From Brachionus manjavacas (lineage: Eukaryota > Rotifera > Eurotatoria > Ploima > Brachionidae), in NCBI GenBank assembly GCA_019054805.1, contig JAHQIY010000002.1, forward strand, positions 7,378,001 through 7,442,000: DNA of 64,000 nucleotides, read 5' to 3'. Positions within the stretch are counted from its first letter, which is position 1. Every line of letters starts with the position of its first letter. Position numbers and translations under genes: made by a program. The notes below the pieces were generated by a model, which did no database searches, was not told the DNA's origin, and saw nothing but the letters and a program-made list of their open reading frames with translations. Below are positions 1-12,268 of this stretch, piece after piece.

Positions 1-762
1 TTTTTTTATCAAAATTAGTTTAATATCAAAATTGCTGTAGGTCCATAAATATATTTATATTGGTCGTTAAGTGCTTAAAATCATGAAATAGCTCATTTTT
101 TATAGCTTTTAAATATAAAATTCAAAAGTAACATGCTTTGTTAAGAGTGGTTAGAGAAATTGTTGTTCAAAAGTTAATATGTAAATTAAGGCCTAATTGT
201 AGTCGGAAACCTAGAGTAAAGCTCAATTTTCCTCCAGGCTTGTTCAGATTTGAGATTTTCAACGCCAAATAATTTTTAAAATAAAAATTTCAACCATTCT
301 ACCGTTCAGGAACAAGTTTCCCACTTTGAGAATCAAAAAAGGTTAGCTCATAAAATTAGCATTCTTAAAATTGTTCTCATAAATTTATTTAATTAAAAAC
401 TACTGTTTTAAGGCCCACTTAATTTAACAGTATTAAAAAACAAGTAAATAAAAATGTTGTTAAATAAATAATTAAAAATCAAACAAGATATAGGAAAGTT
501 GAAAATTTTGAATTGCTACCGAGGACTGCATCGAACAAGTTAAATAACATAACTTGAAGAAACAAAAATTAAATTTGTTTATATTTTTTTTCTATTTAAA
601 CTTTACTATTCAAACCATGGTAACGAAGGATTTAGAAATTGAGAAAAAAAGACTCTTAAAAACACCTATTTAGGTTTTAATTTTTTTTATTTGCTAAATA
701 ATTTCTGAGAGTCTGAGACTTAGCAATTAAAACCTTTGCTCAATAGATGCCGGCTTATACTG
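1..762. other. AT-rich stretch, no resolved gene
   Basis: No long open frame is seen. An ATG at 617 sits in a good initiation context (CAAACCATGG) and opens an 18-codon frame ending in TAG just before a GTTTTAA sequence. It could be the first exon of the gene that follows, but the frame could not be joined convincingly. Confidence 0.3.
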
Positions 763-1746
763 ATGAGTATCGACATGATTCAGAATGAAATTGATCCCAA
801 GGCCTTTGATGGACAATCACCAGTTCACAGGGGTGTAAAGATTCAAGCCAGGTGCTTTAATGTATACAATCCAACTGTTCCAGCTAGGGAAGATGTTCGC
901 CGCCAAAACTACAATCGACGCAAAGAACAGATGACTGGCATGGGATTTAGGACTCCGCTGAATGTACCTTACAAGATAATCGGTGAACCTCTAGTCATGG
1001 ACTATAAATTAATAGCTCAGCACGGCTTTGGCCCCTACCCTAACAAGAATAAAGAAACTGTCAGCCAGGACTACCAAAATAAAAATACTAATATAAATTA
1101 CAGTAATGCCATTAGGAGAAAGTCTACGGTATTCTTTTTTTTAATTAAAATTATTAAATAAATTTATTTAATAAAATTAGTCAAATCAAAATTTTGTGCT
1201 ACGCAATTACAAAAAAAATAAACAACTTCTTACCTTACAAGGTGAAGTTAACCGAACCAAGTAAAGAATTTCAGTACATTTTTAAATAAATTTTTAGAGT
1301 TAAATTTTGAAGGAATTATCTACACCGAGTGAAGCTTGGACACAGCTTTTTTGATCTTATTAGAAAAGAGGAAGAAGAACGAGTTTAAAAATTAATTTTT
1401 AATTTTTTTTTGCATTTTAACTTTGATTAAAAAGATAAAAAAATCAAATGCTGATACAAAAGCAATTCAGATGTCAATTAGACCGATGGTCGACTCGGAT
1501 GAAGAATTGGATGCCGAGAGCGATGAAGAGCTATTAGATGAGCAGAATAGAAATTTTTATGCCGATTCGGCTGGTGACTCTGAGGCAAGATCTAACATGG
1601 CAACGCCTTATAATTCAGAAAATAATGCATCGGTTCTTAATCAATATGAAAAAAGAAGCAAAAATGGAACTATTTCACGCGAAGGGACCAACGAGTCGGC
1701 CAGCTCAATCAGACCACAGACTCATCCGGCAAATAACACAAACTAG
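763..1746 (+). CDS. Unrecognised four-exon gene with acidic, low-complexity C-terminus
   Basis: I do not recognise this protein. Four exons join in consistent phase: 763-1128, 1242-1273, 1313-1382 and 1435-1746, with GT..AG introns of 113, 39 and 52 bp, giving about 259 residues. The first exon is rich in Arg, Asn, Pro and Tyr (segments such as VPAREDVRRQNYNRRKEQM and HGFGPYPNK). The third contains FFDLIRKEEEER. The last is acidic (DSDEELDAESDEELLDEQ) followed by a Ser/Asn-rich tail ending in TAG. The ATG at 763 is the first in frame. A CAATAG acceptor at 746 leaves open the possibility of upstream coding exons. The phase agreement over three introns makes a real gene likely; the second exon is the least certain. 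The style resembles small ciliary or scaffold proteins, but that is only an impression. Confidence 0.5.
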
Positions 1747-1864
1747 TAGGATTTTTTCCTTAAAATTATCACTAATAATTAAATCACTCGATTTAAAATT
1801 TTATCTAGCCGTTTATGCACTAGGCCGTTTACGGTTCCGGCAAAAAAAAGGTATCTTAAGATAA

Positions 1865-2645
1865 AAACTTTAAAAGAATTTGTGTTCTTTTAAAATTTTT
1901 TTAATTTTTTTTTAATTAAATGAGCGTTCCTTAATGCATGTTCTTTGTATGTCCACTGTTTTGTTCGATTCTTTTAAAAAAAGTGCTTTGGTCATCTGAT
2001 CTTCTAATTGAAATTAAAAAATTATTTAAACATCTTGGCTAACTTGAATCAATTAAATAGTTAGCTCAAAATACTATCGAAGGCGTTAGACATTGAAAAT
2101 TTTTTTTTGTATCTAACTTAGTTGTAAATTCTTTAATCAAAAAGTTCACTAATGTAATCATGAATTCAAAATTAAAATAACAATTTAAAAATTTAAACAA
2201 TTTAAACCTGACCCCCTACTAAATTCATTTTTATAATAATGATCCACTACTAATCAGTATCATCATTGTAGGGATTTTCACGAGCTTTCCAAAAATGTGT
2301 CTAGTTATTGTCCAGGAAGAATAGCTCATCCTTGGAAAAACATAATAATAATAGTGATAAGCTACCGCAGGATATCTGTAGAGCGGGACTAGCTTTAGTC
2401 TCGCTATGGTAACATGTTACGTAGATGACAAAAAAGAGGCTAGAGAAAGCAAAAGTAAATATAAAAAAAATGGCCTCATTTAAGTACGAGGAAGGTTTTT
2501 AAAAATATGAATTTTCAACAAAAAAAAATATAATCTTGGAAAAAAAACTAGTTTAATTTTCAAAAACTACAGTAAATTCCAAATTAAAAGACACGTTAAA
2601 ACTTATAAAAATTTTTGCTTTGTAAAATAAATGGGGGTAAAGGTT
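1865..2645. repeat. AT-rich spacer with a LINE 3'-end relic near 2360-2420
   Basis: At about 2380-2410 there is a GC-richer hairpin (GCGGGACTA then TAGTCTCGC around a short loop). A near-identical arrangement occurs at about 34685-34710, just before the ATT-repeat tail of the LINE-B copy, so this is best read as a 3'-UTR scrap of the same family. The rest of the stretch shows nothing. Confidence 0.4.
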
Positions 2646-3540
2646 TTAGTGGAACCATAATATAACCTTTAAAAATAAATTGCAATAATTGTTAATTAAA
2701 AAATACAATAAAAAATTTTGCAAAAAATAATTTTCAATTAAAATAGTTTTATAAATATGGAAATTCAAATGCAAAAGGGATAATTCGGTAAAATGGGTTA
2801 TTTTCCGGTAAGCTGGGTAAATTTTTGGAACCCTATGGTGCATATTTTTGTGAACCGTATAATTGTCATTAAATCTTTTTTTAAAACAATTTATTTGAAC
2901 AATATAGTATACTTTGCATTTAATACATACATAAATAATATAAATACAATCAGTTGAGTTTCAACCTGGGTTAGACTTAATGGGTGCAAAAAATTTTTCT
3001 TTTAGATAAATTTTGAAATTTTTATTTGAAAATCTACAAACTTAGCAGTTTAGGTCTTCTAAGTTTCTAAAATTGATCCTAGATTTAATTGCATTTTATT
3101 AAGAATCAATAATTGAGTACTTTTTAATACAGGATGATCTTTAAAAGATTAATTCCAAACATTTTTTAAGCCTTTCAGATTTATAATATTCTTTTCAAAT
3201 TCAATGGAACGATAAATACTTTTATTTACAAATTCTTTCTTTTTCTTATGTGGAATTAAGTCTTTCCTTGGGATATTACTAACCATTCGATTCTAGGTTA
3301 GAAATTCCATTAACTGATATTATAAAAATATCATCTATGAATCTTGAATAAAGAAGTGGTAAATTTATTGCTAACCATTTAACTTCATAAGTAGAAAGAA
3401 ACAAATTAGCAATTGAAGTACCACATTTTGAACCCATGGCTTTACCAACAACCTGTTTATAGAAATTGTTCGAACTTTTAAATACATTGTTATTCAGAAC
3501 AAAGTCATGAATAGTAGGAAAAACTTGAATAGTTAAATGC
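2646..3540 (-). mobile_element. Penelope-like retroelement, decayed (RT plus GIY-YIG)
   Basis: Reading the minus strand from 3540 to about 3279 gives an open stretch with Penelope-type reverse transcriptase motifs: FVLNNNVF, YKQVVGKAMGSKCG, SIANLFLSTYE and YSRFIDDIFIISV, the last containing the catalytic DD. About 330 bases further downstream, at 2947-2850, the frame gives IYIIYVCIKCKVYYIV followed by FKKRF. This matches the start of the GIY-YIG endonuclease that Penelope-like elements carry behind the RT, with the second motif degenerate (YYIV for YIG). The open frame then runs on to 2646. Stops and frameshifts lie between the two domains, so the copy is dead. Domain order RT then GIY-YIG is diagnostic of the family. 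Confidence 0.7.
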
Positions 3541-3874
3541 TTAGATTCCGTGATAACTCAAAATCTAATTAAAAATTAGCCTAAATCTCACTTATTGCCC
3601 TAGAAGCTTTTTATGAGCTTAAAATTCATCCCAAAGATAATAAATAATTGCCCCATTATACTCTAAGTATTAAAAAATATTGGTAATTATAAAAAAAATA
3701 AAACTAACAAAATTTACTAAAAAGATATAAAATAATTAGTCACATGGTATCTAAAAGGATAATAGGAGAAGGACTGATCTCCTTTTCTGGTACCTTTTTG
3801 AGCGACGATTCCGTTCTTAATCATAGATTACTGCATCGAAATTTTTATCGTTTTTTATTTTTTTATGAAGAGTT
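3541..3874. other. Spacer, nothing resolved
   Basis: Probably the decayed N-terminal part of the Penelope-like element on the minus strand. Only short broken frames are visible. Confidence 0.3.
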
Positions 3875-4026
3875 TTAACATGTCTCTCGTTCTGCAGAGA
3901 CATTTAAAAGATTTTCTTCCTCAGCCGTGTTCAAATCTTTGATTATTGCTTGACTAACGAATAAACCATTCGACCACACGGATTTTCCCTTCGATTTTTC
4001 TAGGTCTACGTAAAAAGATTTTAAGT
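3875..4026 (-). CDS. Terminal exon of an unrecognised minus-strand gene
   Basis: A 50-codon stretch of normal, less AT-biased coding composition ends in TAA at 3875. It is preceded by a strong acceptor (pyrimidine run then AATAG at 4027-4031 on the minus strand). It includes KSFYVDLEKSKGKSVWSNG and ends in VSAERETC. No domain is recognised. Earlier exons must lie upstream on the minus strand (above 4030), but I cannot see them in the AT-rich sequence. The foldback element at 4.9-6.0 kb may sit in its intron. Confidence 0.4.
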
Positions 4027-4907
4027 CTATTAAAAAAAGAAAATGATTTAGAAGTAAAGGTACTGAAAAATAAAAGCAAATAGGTGACAAATTTTTTTCA
4101 CTTAATTTTTTTTATCAAATTGTCAAGAGATTGATTCATAGAAATTTTTGAAAATAAATTAGATCTGAAAATAAAAAAATCTTATCTTTTTGAGTCAAAA
4201 ATTTTAGCATTTTTTAATTTTTTCAAATTCAATAATTAAATTCATTATCAAATCGCGTAAATATAAAATCATAAAATGATTATGATTTTTCGTCTTTAAA
4301 AAAAAAACTCAATTTATGAGAAAATTATTTAGATTCCAACCAAATCCGAACTTTCAACCCTTGACTTAATGAGAAAAAGATTCCAAAAAAATCTAAATGA
4401 AAAAAAAGCTTTTAACATGAAAAAAATACAAAAAAAAGGTCAATTAAATAATAAATAACAAAAGTGTTAAGCTCTTACAAGGATATCTGAAATTTAACAT
4501 TCTCAATATTTTTCCATTAGATGACGAATTTATAATTTGTTTTGAATTAATGGAATGTGAAAATTCTAGAATAATGATTAATGTGCTGATTCAAATAAAA
4601 TTATCAAACAATCTAAATTTTACGTGAAAACTGACTTAAAATTACTTTTACTTGTTTGTTGTACTGGTAAAGATTTAGTTGAAAATACCTAGTTGTTTTT
4701 GTAGTTAAATTAAAACTTAAAAAGATAAAAAATATAAAGTTTTTAAGGACTTGGTAAAAATAAAATGAAACGAAAGCCGACAAATTTGAAGACTTTGATT
4801 TATTTGAAGAAATTTATTTGATAGAAATTTTTTTGAAGAAAAAAAAAAAATTTACAAGACTTAAGCAAATGGACTTTTTATGAAACAAAAAAAATTTATG
4901 AATTGAG
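4027..4907. other. AT-rich stretch, nothing seen
   Basis: Only short AT-driven frames occur; no splice-bounded coding block or repeat structure was recognised. Confidence 0.4.
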
Positions 4908-5957
4908 TTGGTTTAATTTTTTGTGTTTGAATTACAAAATGTATCCAATGTAAAATAACATTGAAAAAGTGCGATGTTTCAAATATTTTTTTCAGTTTTA
5001 AAAAAACAAAATAATTTTAAGTTAATATTGCGAACATGAAAAAATTAGATTTTTTATAAATTTTGACATTGGGTTTGTGATATGATGATCCTTAAAGATA
5101 ATATTTGTAGTTTAAAAATCTATCTACGCTCTGTTTTCCATTTTTCATAAATTAAGTATTTGTTAAAATGCACCAAAAGAAAGTAAATTATCACTTGTGT
5201 CAAAATTTTATAAGAAGAAAACAAAGTTTTTTGAGTCAAGTCGCTTAAGGTAAACTATGATTCACCTGTTACTGGAACAATTCTTGTTCTCAGGTTTTAT
5301 GAACTTTCAGTTCAATTAATCTAAAATTTGTTCACCTAATTTAAAAAAGCTAATGTAATGATAAAAAATAAGATAGAAAAAATAATAACATAGAAAATTT
5401 AAAGTTGGGCGGAGTAGGTAAATTTTGGGAAATAGATGAATCTTTGTTCCCCAAAGTCAAACACTTGAAGGATGAAAAATTAATTTTAATTTTCTTTAAT
5501 TTTTATTATTTTTGATACAAGAATTTTTCGGATAAAAATTGAACTATAGTTCACCTAACCGACTAGATCCAGTTTTTCAACAATTGAATAAAAACTTTAA
5601 CCTAATGAATTTTTCATCTATTTTTTTAATTTTTTTTTTATTCATTTTTATTTAATTTTATTTTTTAACTTTTTTTTAGTTTTTTCATGTGTTTTTATTC
5701 TGAAGCATTTGCTCGGCAAAAAATAAATAAATGAATTGTTTAAAAGTTAAAAAAGAACTTTCAATATTTTTTTTTCAAATTTCCAAATAAAAATTAAGCT
5801 CATTCTATTTCACTAAAGAGTTTAATTTCAAATATGAAAATGCTTGCAATATTAATTTAAAACTGAAAAAAATATTTGAAACATCGCACTTTTTCAATAT
5901 TATTTCAACATTGGATTCATTTTGTAATTCAAAAACAAAAAATTAAACCAGTTAAAT
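4908..5957. repeat. Foldback/MITE-like element with about 95-bp inverted termini
   Basis: The sequence from about 4908 to 5005 reappears inverted at about 5862-5957 with roughly nine of ten bases matching. It includes the shared block GTGCGATGTTTCAAATATTT and the outer GGTTTAATTTTTTGT. A second shared block (TTAATATTGC) lies inside each arm after a small gap. The interior has no transposase. It looks like a non-autonomous DNA element whose interior was later hit by a LINE tail (see 5620-5745). Target duplications could not be identified. Confidence 0.6.
5620..5745 (+). mobile_element. LINE-A 3' tail fragment inside the foldback element
   Basis: A T-rich run followed by TTATTCTGAAG, a degenerate TTTGCTCGG and AAAAAATAAATAAATG. 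This matches the end of the full-length LINE-A copy (47850-47947), where the order is TTATTCTGAAGGAGC, AGCTCGGTACAG and AAATAAATAAA. It is a heavily 5'-truncated insertion of the same family. Confidence 0.55.
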
Positions 5958-6687
5958 TTTAAAATTTAAAAAAAAATAACTGATATAAATATATAGTTAA
6001 ATAAAAGAAAAGAGACTTTTAACGAAAAAAAGTTACTGGTTTTAATTTGAAGATATAATTATTTCATAAAATCGAATTCAAAAGAGCTCTTATTTTCTTT
6101 TAATTTTTTTTGCTCAATTTCTTTGTTTGAAAAATTCATAAAATTATTTACCGCATATTCAAACAATTGACCATATCAAAATATTGCTGAGGATACTTTA
6201 ATTAAACAAAAAAATTCGACTAAAAATCTTTTTCAATCATTTTAAATTACAAAAGAAATATAAAGAGCTTTAATACTATGCACTAATAATTATCATTTTA
6301 TTTATAAATTTAAATTTTTAATAAAGATTGACTTCATAAAATTAACGAACCCGACGTTAATTTTCTAGAATAAAAATTAAGTAAAAATTTATTTTTAATA
6401 ATTAAATAAAACCATTTTATTCTAAATGTACATTAAAATGTACCAAATAAATAACCGCAAAACAACTTTAGCATTTATTTATTTAATCTTTTATTGTTTC
6501 TTTAGAAGAAATCTTTTTTCAAATTTATTTTTGATAAATAGTAAATTTTCCATTTTTCTTAGAAATCAATCAACTTTGAGCATATTTTGAAAAGCATGTG
6601 TAATTAATCATAACTTTATTATGAAGCTTTTTTAACAATTAGATTTCATTTTTTAGAATAAGTGTCTATTAAATGATTTTTTTTTAG
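5958..6687. other. AT-rich stretch, nothing seen
   Basis: No coding block is recognised. Because the next gene starts at an acceptor site, its earlier exons may be hidden here or further upstream. Confidence 0.35.
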
Positions 6688-9600
6688 TACATCATTGATG
6701 AATTCTTACCGGAACCAAAAAAATTCAATCAAAAAACTAAAAGAAGAAATAACCCCATATACACCAATTTATTCATCGCTTATTTCCAAAGATGAAGGCT
6801 TTATTTTGGAAAAGTATTTGAAAATTTAATAATTACTTTGAAAATGTAACATAATGATTTAAGAACTTCACTGACTCGTCAGCTGTGCGTCCTCTTGTGG
6901 CTCCTCGAGTCAATAAATGTCGAATCAGTCGGTGCTATAAAACCACTGAGAACTTGCTTTTCGGTCAAGTAAGCTAGTCAATTAAAACTTAGTATCATCA
7001 TGATCAATACTTAATTTTGAAGGAATATTGGCGGAGATAAATACAGTGAAAAAAGTTTACACTATTTGGACGAAATCGAGAGAAAGTGGAGAAAATTTGA
7101 AAAACTGGATGATGTAATTTTAAGATAAGAATAAACAAGAAAAAATTTTAACCAAAAAAAAAATAGAAAAGAGAAAGATTTAAGAACCGCAAATCAAAAG
7201 CCAATTTTATAACAGGTTTTTTATTTTAATTTTTTATATGTAAAAAAATTAGTACTTCAAATAGATCAATCTATACAGGAGGATCAACAGAATATTGAAA
7301 TTATTAATGATGATGACATGGATTTAAAAGGTAAAGAAAAAAAAAATTATAACCAGCACTTAACTCTTAACCAAGATGCATCAAAAAACATTGAGGAGAT
7401 TTCAGCACTAAATGACTCATCAGTCATTGAAGAGGACTTTATTAAACCTCAAAACAATAAACCATCCCTTGCCGATCTCACTCTAACCTTTATGAGTAAA
7501 TTAACACCTAAAAAATTTAATTTTTTTCACCTAAATTTATTTCGTAAAAGATTTGTCTGATTCCGAGAGGGAAAAGTTAAATGTTCACATAAATGAAACT
7601 AAAGATACTAAAAAAGATTCTGTAAATACAATTAATATCGAGTCAAGAAGACTGAATGCGAATGCTCAAAAACAAATCGATTCTTTAGCAAAGAAGAACG
7701 GAAAGCAAAAAACTTCTGTCCTTAACAAAAAGTCAAAAAAAAAAGAAGAAATAGACTTTAATGATAAAATTCAAATTATGCCGGTAAATTTTTCTTAGTT
7801 TTTAACAAAAAAAAAACATAAAAGTCAGAAAATTAATTTTACTAATAGATTAAAAAATAACTTATTAGTTGCTAATTTTTAAAAAAAAATATAGAGGAAG
7901 TAGAAATTTTAAAAATTTCAAATCATTAAAATAACGAAATATTAAAAGTCCAAAAAAAATTTTGATTCTTTAACAAAAAATAATTTATAAATTTTTTACT
8001 TAATCTACGCAAAAAATGGCAAATTTTGGTCAAAAAATTTAAAAAATAAAACTAAATGGAATTTTATTAGAAAAAAAATAAAGAAGGATCTAAGGTTTTA
8101 AAAATAAAAAAATGTTCTCAATCTTGTTCTTGTGTAGAAAAGCTCAAATATATTCTAAAATATTCAATTGATCAAATGATCTATCCTATATTTAAAGAAA
8201 AGAATTTATAAAATTTATTCGAATTGTGTTGTAACACATGAATTCAATTGATATGTTAATACAATCCTAAAATAAGTTAGATGTATGTCTCAAATTTCTA
8301 AACCTAAAATTTAAAAAAATTAAAATTTAAAAAAATTTCTTTTTGTTTGAACACCTATATCTTTATATTCCACTAATGGTTTGACCACCTTTTGACATTA
8401 TCCCCTGCAATTGCAATTTTTATTTAATTGTCAACTGAATTTCTTTAAAATGATTTTACCTTTTTCAGGGAGTGATACAATTTCGATATTTTTCTGAAAC
8501 CAACGACTTATTAATATAATATATATATATAAATTACTTTCAAAAATTTTACATGGTTGTATTTGGCAAATAATCAAAACCCGTTCGCCATGTTAAAAGA
8601 TATATATACGAGAATGGTCGGTGCTTCACATTTAATTAAAAAAAAGCTTTGAAAAAGACTTAAAAATAGTCTTTTTCTTACTATTTAAAATTAAGAGTGG
8701 CTCCTTTATTTCAATTGAATAAAGCGCTTTTTTTTTCTGAGATATTTTCCATAGGATCAGACTTTGAATTGATTCCAAATTTGAATATTGAAATGAAAGA
8801 ATATAAAAATTTTGTTGATAATGTTAAAAAATTTTATGACCAAAAGAATGAATAAATAGAATTATTAGTTAATTTAAAGCAATCTTTGATCAGTAAAAAA
8901 ATCTATCTAAGTATAATAAAAAATCGTTTCTACTTTAAGTTCTTAAATAAAATTGTCCAAAATTTTAAATGGTTTTATTACTGTAATTTTTATAATCAAC
9001 TATTAGAAGAATTCAATTCAAGGCCAATTAAAGTTTGTCATACCTTAGTCTTTAGACCCATTACGGGAACAAAAACGACAAATTTTATGTGTTGATTTTA
9101 CGATAGCAAAAAAACATACAAAGGAAAGAATAATAATTATACCCTTTTGTACTCTCTGTACTAGCTGTTAAATAAAAAAGTTATAAAAAAAATCAACGCT
9201 TATCTTAAATCAAGGTAAACAAACAAAGCAGGGGAGGTGCGATGACTTAATGAATTTTGAATAATTTTTCTTTTTTAGTAAATTAAAGTTTATGATTGAA
9301 TTCAAATATTGTTGTCAAAAAAATTAAAAATTTTGCAAATTTGCAGTATGAAAAATTCATTTTAACATTGTATGTTTACTTTGAAAATATACTTCTTCTA
9401 TTAAATTAAAAATTACTAAAAACATTCTTATAATGATAATTTTTGAGTATGACCATAAAACTTTAATTTGTCTTGTTTTTCCTATAATTCACTTTGTATG
9501 TTTCTTTTCCTCATAAATAGAAACTTTTTTTCTTCATTTTTATTAATAAAATTCTGTTATTACATTTTTTATTTTTTACATTTTTAACCGAAAATTAAGT

Positions 9601-12127
9601 AAAAAGAGAAAAAATATTTTTCTTTTTAAATAACTTAAATTTAATAAATTTTTAAAATAAATTATTCTAATTCTTCTTACAATTCTTACAACTAATTTGT
9701 TTAATAAGAATTTAACTTTTGACTTTTAAACTTATAATTTTGGAAGAAATTTTTGAAAATTAAAATGTAATTGTTTTTGAAGGAACACGAGTTAGAACTC
9801 ATTAAAATTGGAAAATTGGAAGAAATGGAAAAAGTCTTTAACAAATCAACTACAACCCACGAAAGGCGCAATTCCAAGAGTCTAAAAGCAATCAATGGAC
9901 CAATTCATGCTTTATGGTAATTGATTAAAATATTCAAGCTCTACTTTAATATAGGAAAATTATAGGACTGATAAAGTAATTGAGTACCAAAATAGAATAT
10001 CAACTCAGAACAAATACAACAGGCTTATAGAATTGAAGGATCAATTCGAAAATTTTATTGAGGAAAATTCGGTTGATGTTAATAATCGAATTGAAGAAAT
10101 TCAAAAGTAAATTAAGTAATTTATTAGATAAAAAATAAACAATTATTTCAAAAATAAGAAAAAGAATGACAATTTGTTCTTTAAAATACACAAATATAAA
10201 TCTAAAAGAGCGAGGATTACACAACATGCTACATCGTATGAACAAAAAAGTTGATGAGTATTACAAATTCGAAGACTTAAAGAATACACCAGAGCCAAAG
10301 TATTACGAATGGTTCACTGATTTGGAAAATTTGATCGAAAAATATTACAATAGATATGATGCTATTTTGGGCAAACTACTTGATAAATTGTCTATATATG
10401 GAAAGGTATATTAAAATGAATATTTATTGATAAAATTTTCTAAAATACCCTTTTTTGGGTCATTAGTTAATAGATGATAGCATGGTTAGTAATTAGTGTT
10501 GTTATATTTTATTGTTTTGAAAATTAAAATAAGTTTTATTAAGTATTTATTTCATAAAAAAATTTCACTTAATTAATATATGAACACATGACCAACCTAA
10601 AGATTTCTTAAACCCTATTTAAACCTCCATATATTATAGCACAATTTTTTTTTGTATTTTTTTAAAATTCAAACAATGAATTACCTATTGGTGATAAAAG
10701 AATTTTTGACAATCAAAAATCTGACTTAAGCACTAAAAAATTAGCCTTTGAAAGTCTGCCCATTTGTGTCATTCTCTCTATTTTTTAAGTCCCCGACCAC
10801 TGAAACCATTAACCTTCGGCATTTTTATTTTAAAAATAATTTGAAATCACAAGTTGTCATGAACCTTTACTGGTCTGTTTGTCTTTTAGATCTAGTTGAT
10901 GGTGTTATAAAGGGTATTTCCAAGTAAATGTACCAGTTTTTTTTCAAATTGTGCTATCAAGTATTTTTTTAAAATAAATAATTAAATTATTTTAAACAAA
11001 ACTTGAGCAACTTTAAATTTTAAAAAACAAAACTTTGATTTTTCAACAGAATTTTTAAACAAAAACCATCTTAAGATAAAAAATTGATCGAGTCATTATT
11101 GATTAAATTACCTAATATCAATTAATAACTCTATTGACTAGAATCTATTTTTCTGGTTTCATACAACAAATTTAGAAAATAAAATTTTATTTTATTTTGA
11201 ATATTTTTTGTTTTTTTTTTGAATAATTTATTAATTGTTAAAAACGCTTTATTAATGAATTTGTCTTCATTATAATTTCAAAATACAATATCGAAAAGCA
11301 ACAAAAAAAGAGATAAATCTATTTACAAGTCTAAACTAAAAAAAAGCTCGAAAATTACTAGACTAGGAGACAAAATGTCAAAAACGAAAAAAAAATTTCA
11401 AGTTTATTTTAAATAAATTGCAAATATCCCCGTTTATAAAAAACCTAATTAATTCCATTTTTATAAAATCAAATTTTTAAATTAAAAAAATCAAACATAA
11501 CAAAATTTAAGTTCAATTTTAAATATTTTTAAAGAATCTGAAAAAATAATCATTAAGCTATAACATTTATCGTTTGATCACAAACTTGTTGATCAATCAT
11601 GAACAAAAATATTCAAATATATTAAAAATTGTTACATCATTCTTGGTTCACTATTTCACTTGTCAATATTAGTAATTCAATGAAGGTGTTCTAATTTAAA
11701 AAATATTCAATCTAGGCCTTTTTTCTATTTGTATAGCTCAAAGCTATAGTTAAAATTATAAGAAAATATTAATGTTTATTTTTAGACTTGTAATGTTAAA
11801 AATAGTTCATCTTTTCTCAAAAGTTCAGACAAAAAACAAAAAATATCCAAAGTTTATTTCATAACTTAAAATCTAATTTTGTTTTATTTAAAGTTAAGTT
11901 CCAAGAAACAAAATGACAAGGTATTTTTTAAAGTGCTCAAATCGCTCAGGATATGGGAATTGATCTCGCCAGATGTAATGTCTGCGGTCGAATTTTGCCG
12001 CGACAAAATCCTAGAGATTCAAGTTGAAGAATTCGAAAAATGGTTCAAATCAACTCATCCAGATTATTTTGTATCAAGACAAAATCCAGCAAGTGCACCA
12101 CCAACATTAGATTATGAACAAAATTGA
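6688..12127 (+). CDS. Multi-exon coiled-coil-type protein, possibly CCDC60-like
   Basis: Two blocks of exons join in perfect phase. Block 1: 6688-6813, 6864-6968, 7023-7113, 7185-7215, 7265-7495, 7551-7783 and probably 8469-8519. It encodes LTRQLCVLLWLLESINVES, a charged helical stretch (YLDEIERKWRKFEKLDD) and a Ser/Lys-rich part. Block 2: 9783-9916, 9966-10106, 10159-10405 and 11894-12127. It encodes charged, helix-rich sequence and ends SLRIWELISPDVMSAVEFC then EEFEKWFKSTHPDYF and TGA. Between the blocks, 8560-8660 (NPFAMLKDIYTRMVG) and 8741-8850 (SDFELIPNLNIEMKEY) look like further exons, but stops and an (AT)n run at 8515-8532 break the join. The first exon begins at an acceptor, so the N-terminus is missing. 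I suspect a coiled-coil protein of the CCDC60 type, but this is a weak recollection; two adjacent genes are also possible. Confidence 0.55.
8886..9782. other. Intronic or spacer AT-rich stretch
   Basis: A weak coding-like piece (EEFNSRPIKVCHTLVFRP, about 9010-9065) follows a TTAG acceptor and could be a small exon of the surrounding gene. Nothing else is seen. Confidence 0.25.
10406..11893 (+). other. 1.5-kb intron, nothing recognised inside
   Basis: Bounded by GGAAAG|GTATAT and TTTATTTAAAG|TTAAGT in phase 0. It is about 25 times longer than the other introns of this gene, suggesting an old insertion, but no coding remnant or terminal repeat was found. Confidence 0.4.
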
Positions 12128-12268
12128 TTTTTTAACAACAAATTCTAAAATAAAACTTAAAATAAAAGTTTATTTTTAAATAAATTTAAAAATAGAAAGC
12201 GGTCGAGAACACCTATTTAAATATTAGTTCTCTTTTCTTTCAAAGAACTAAAAATTAAAACCTTAAAA

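Noticed and set aside
8341-8460. Less AT-rich patch in the long intron, considered as an exon
   Set aside because: Stops in all frames and no acceptor/donor pair in phase; only the exon at 8469 was kept.
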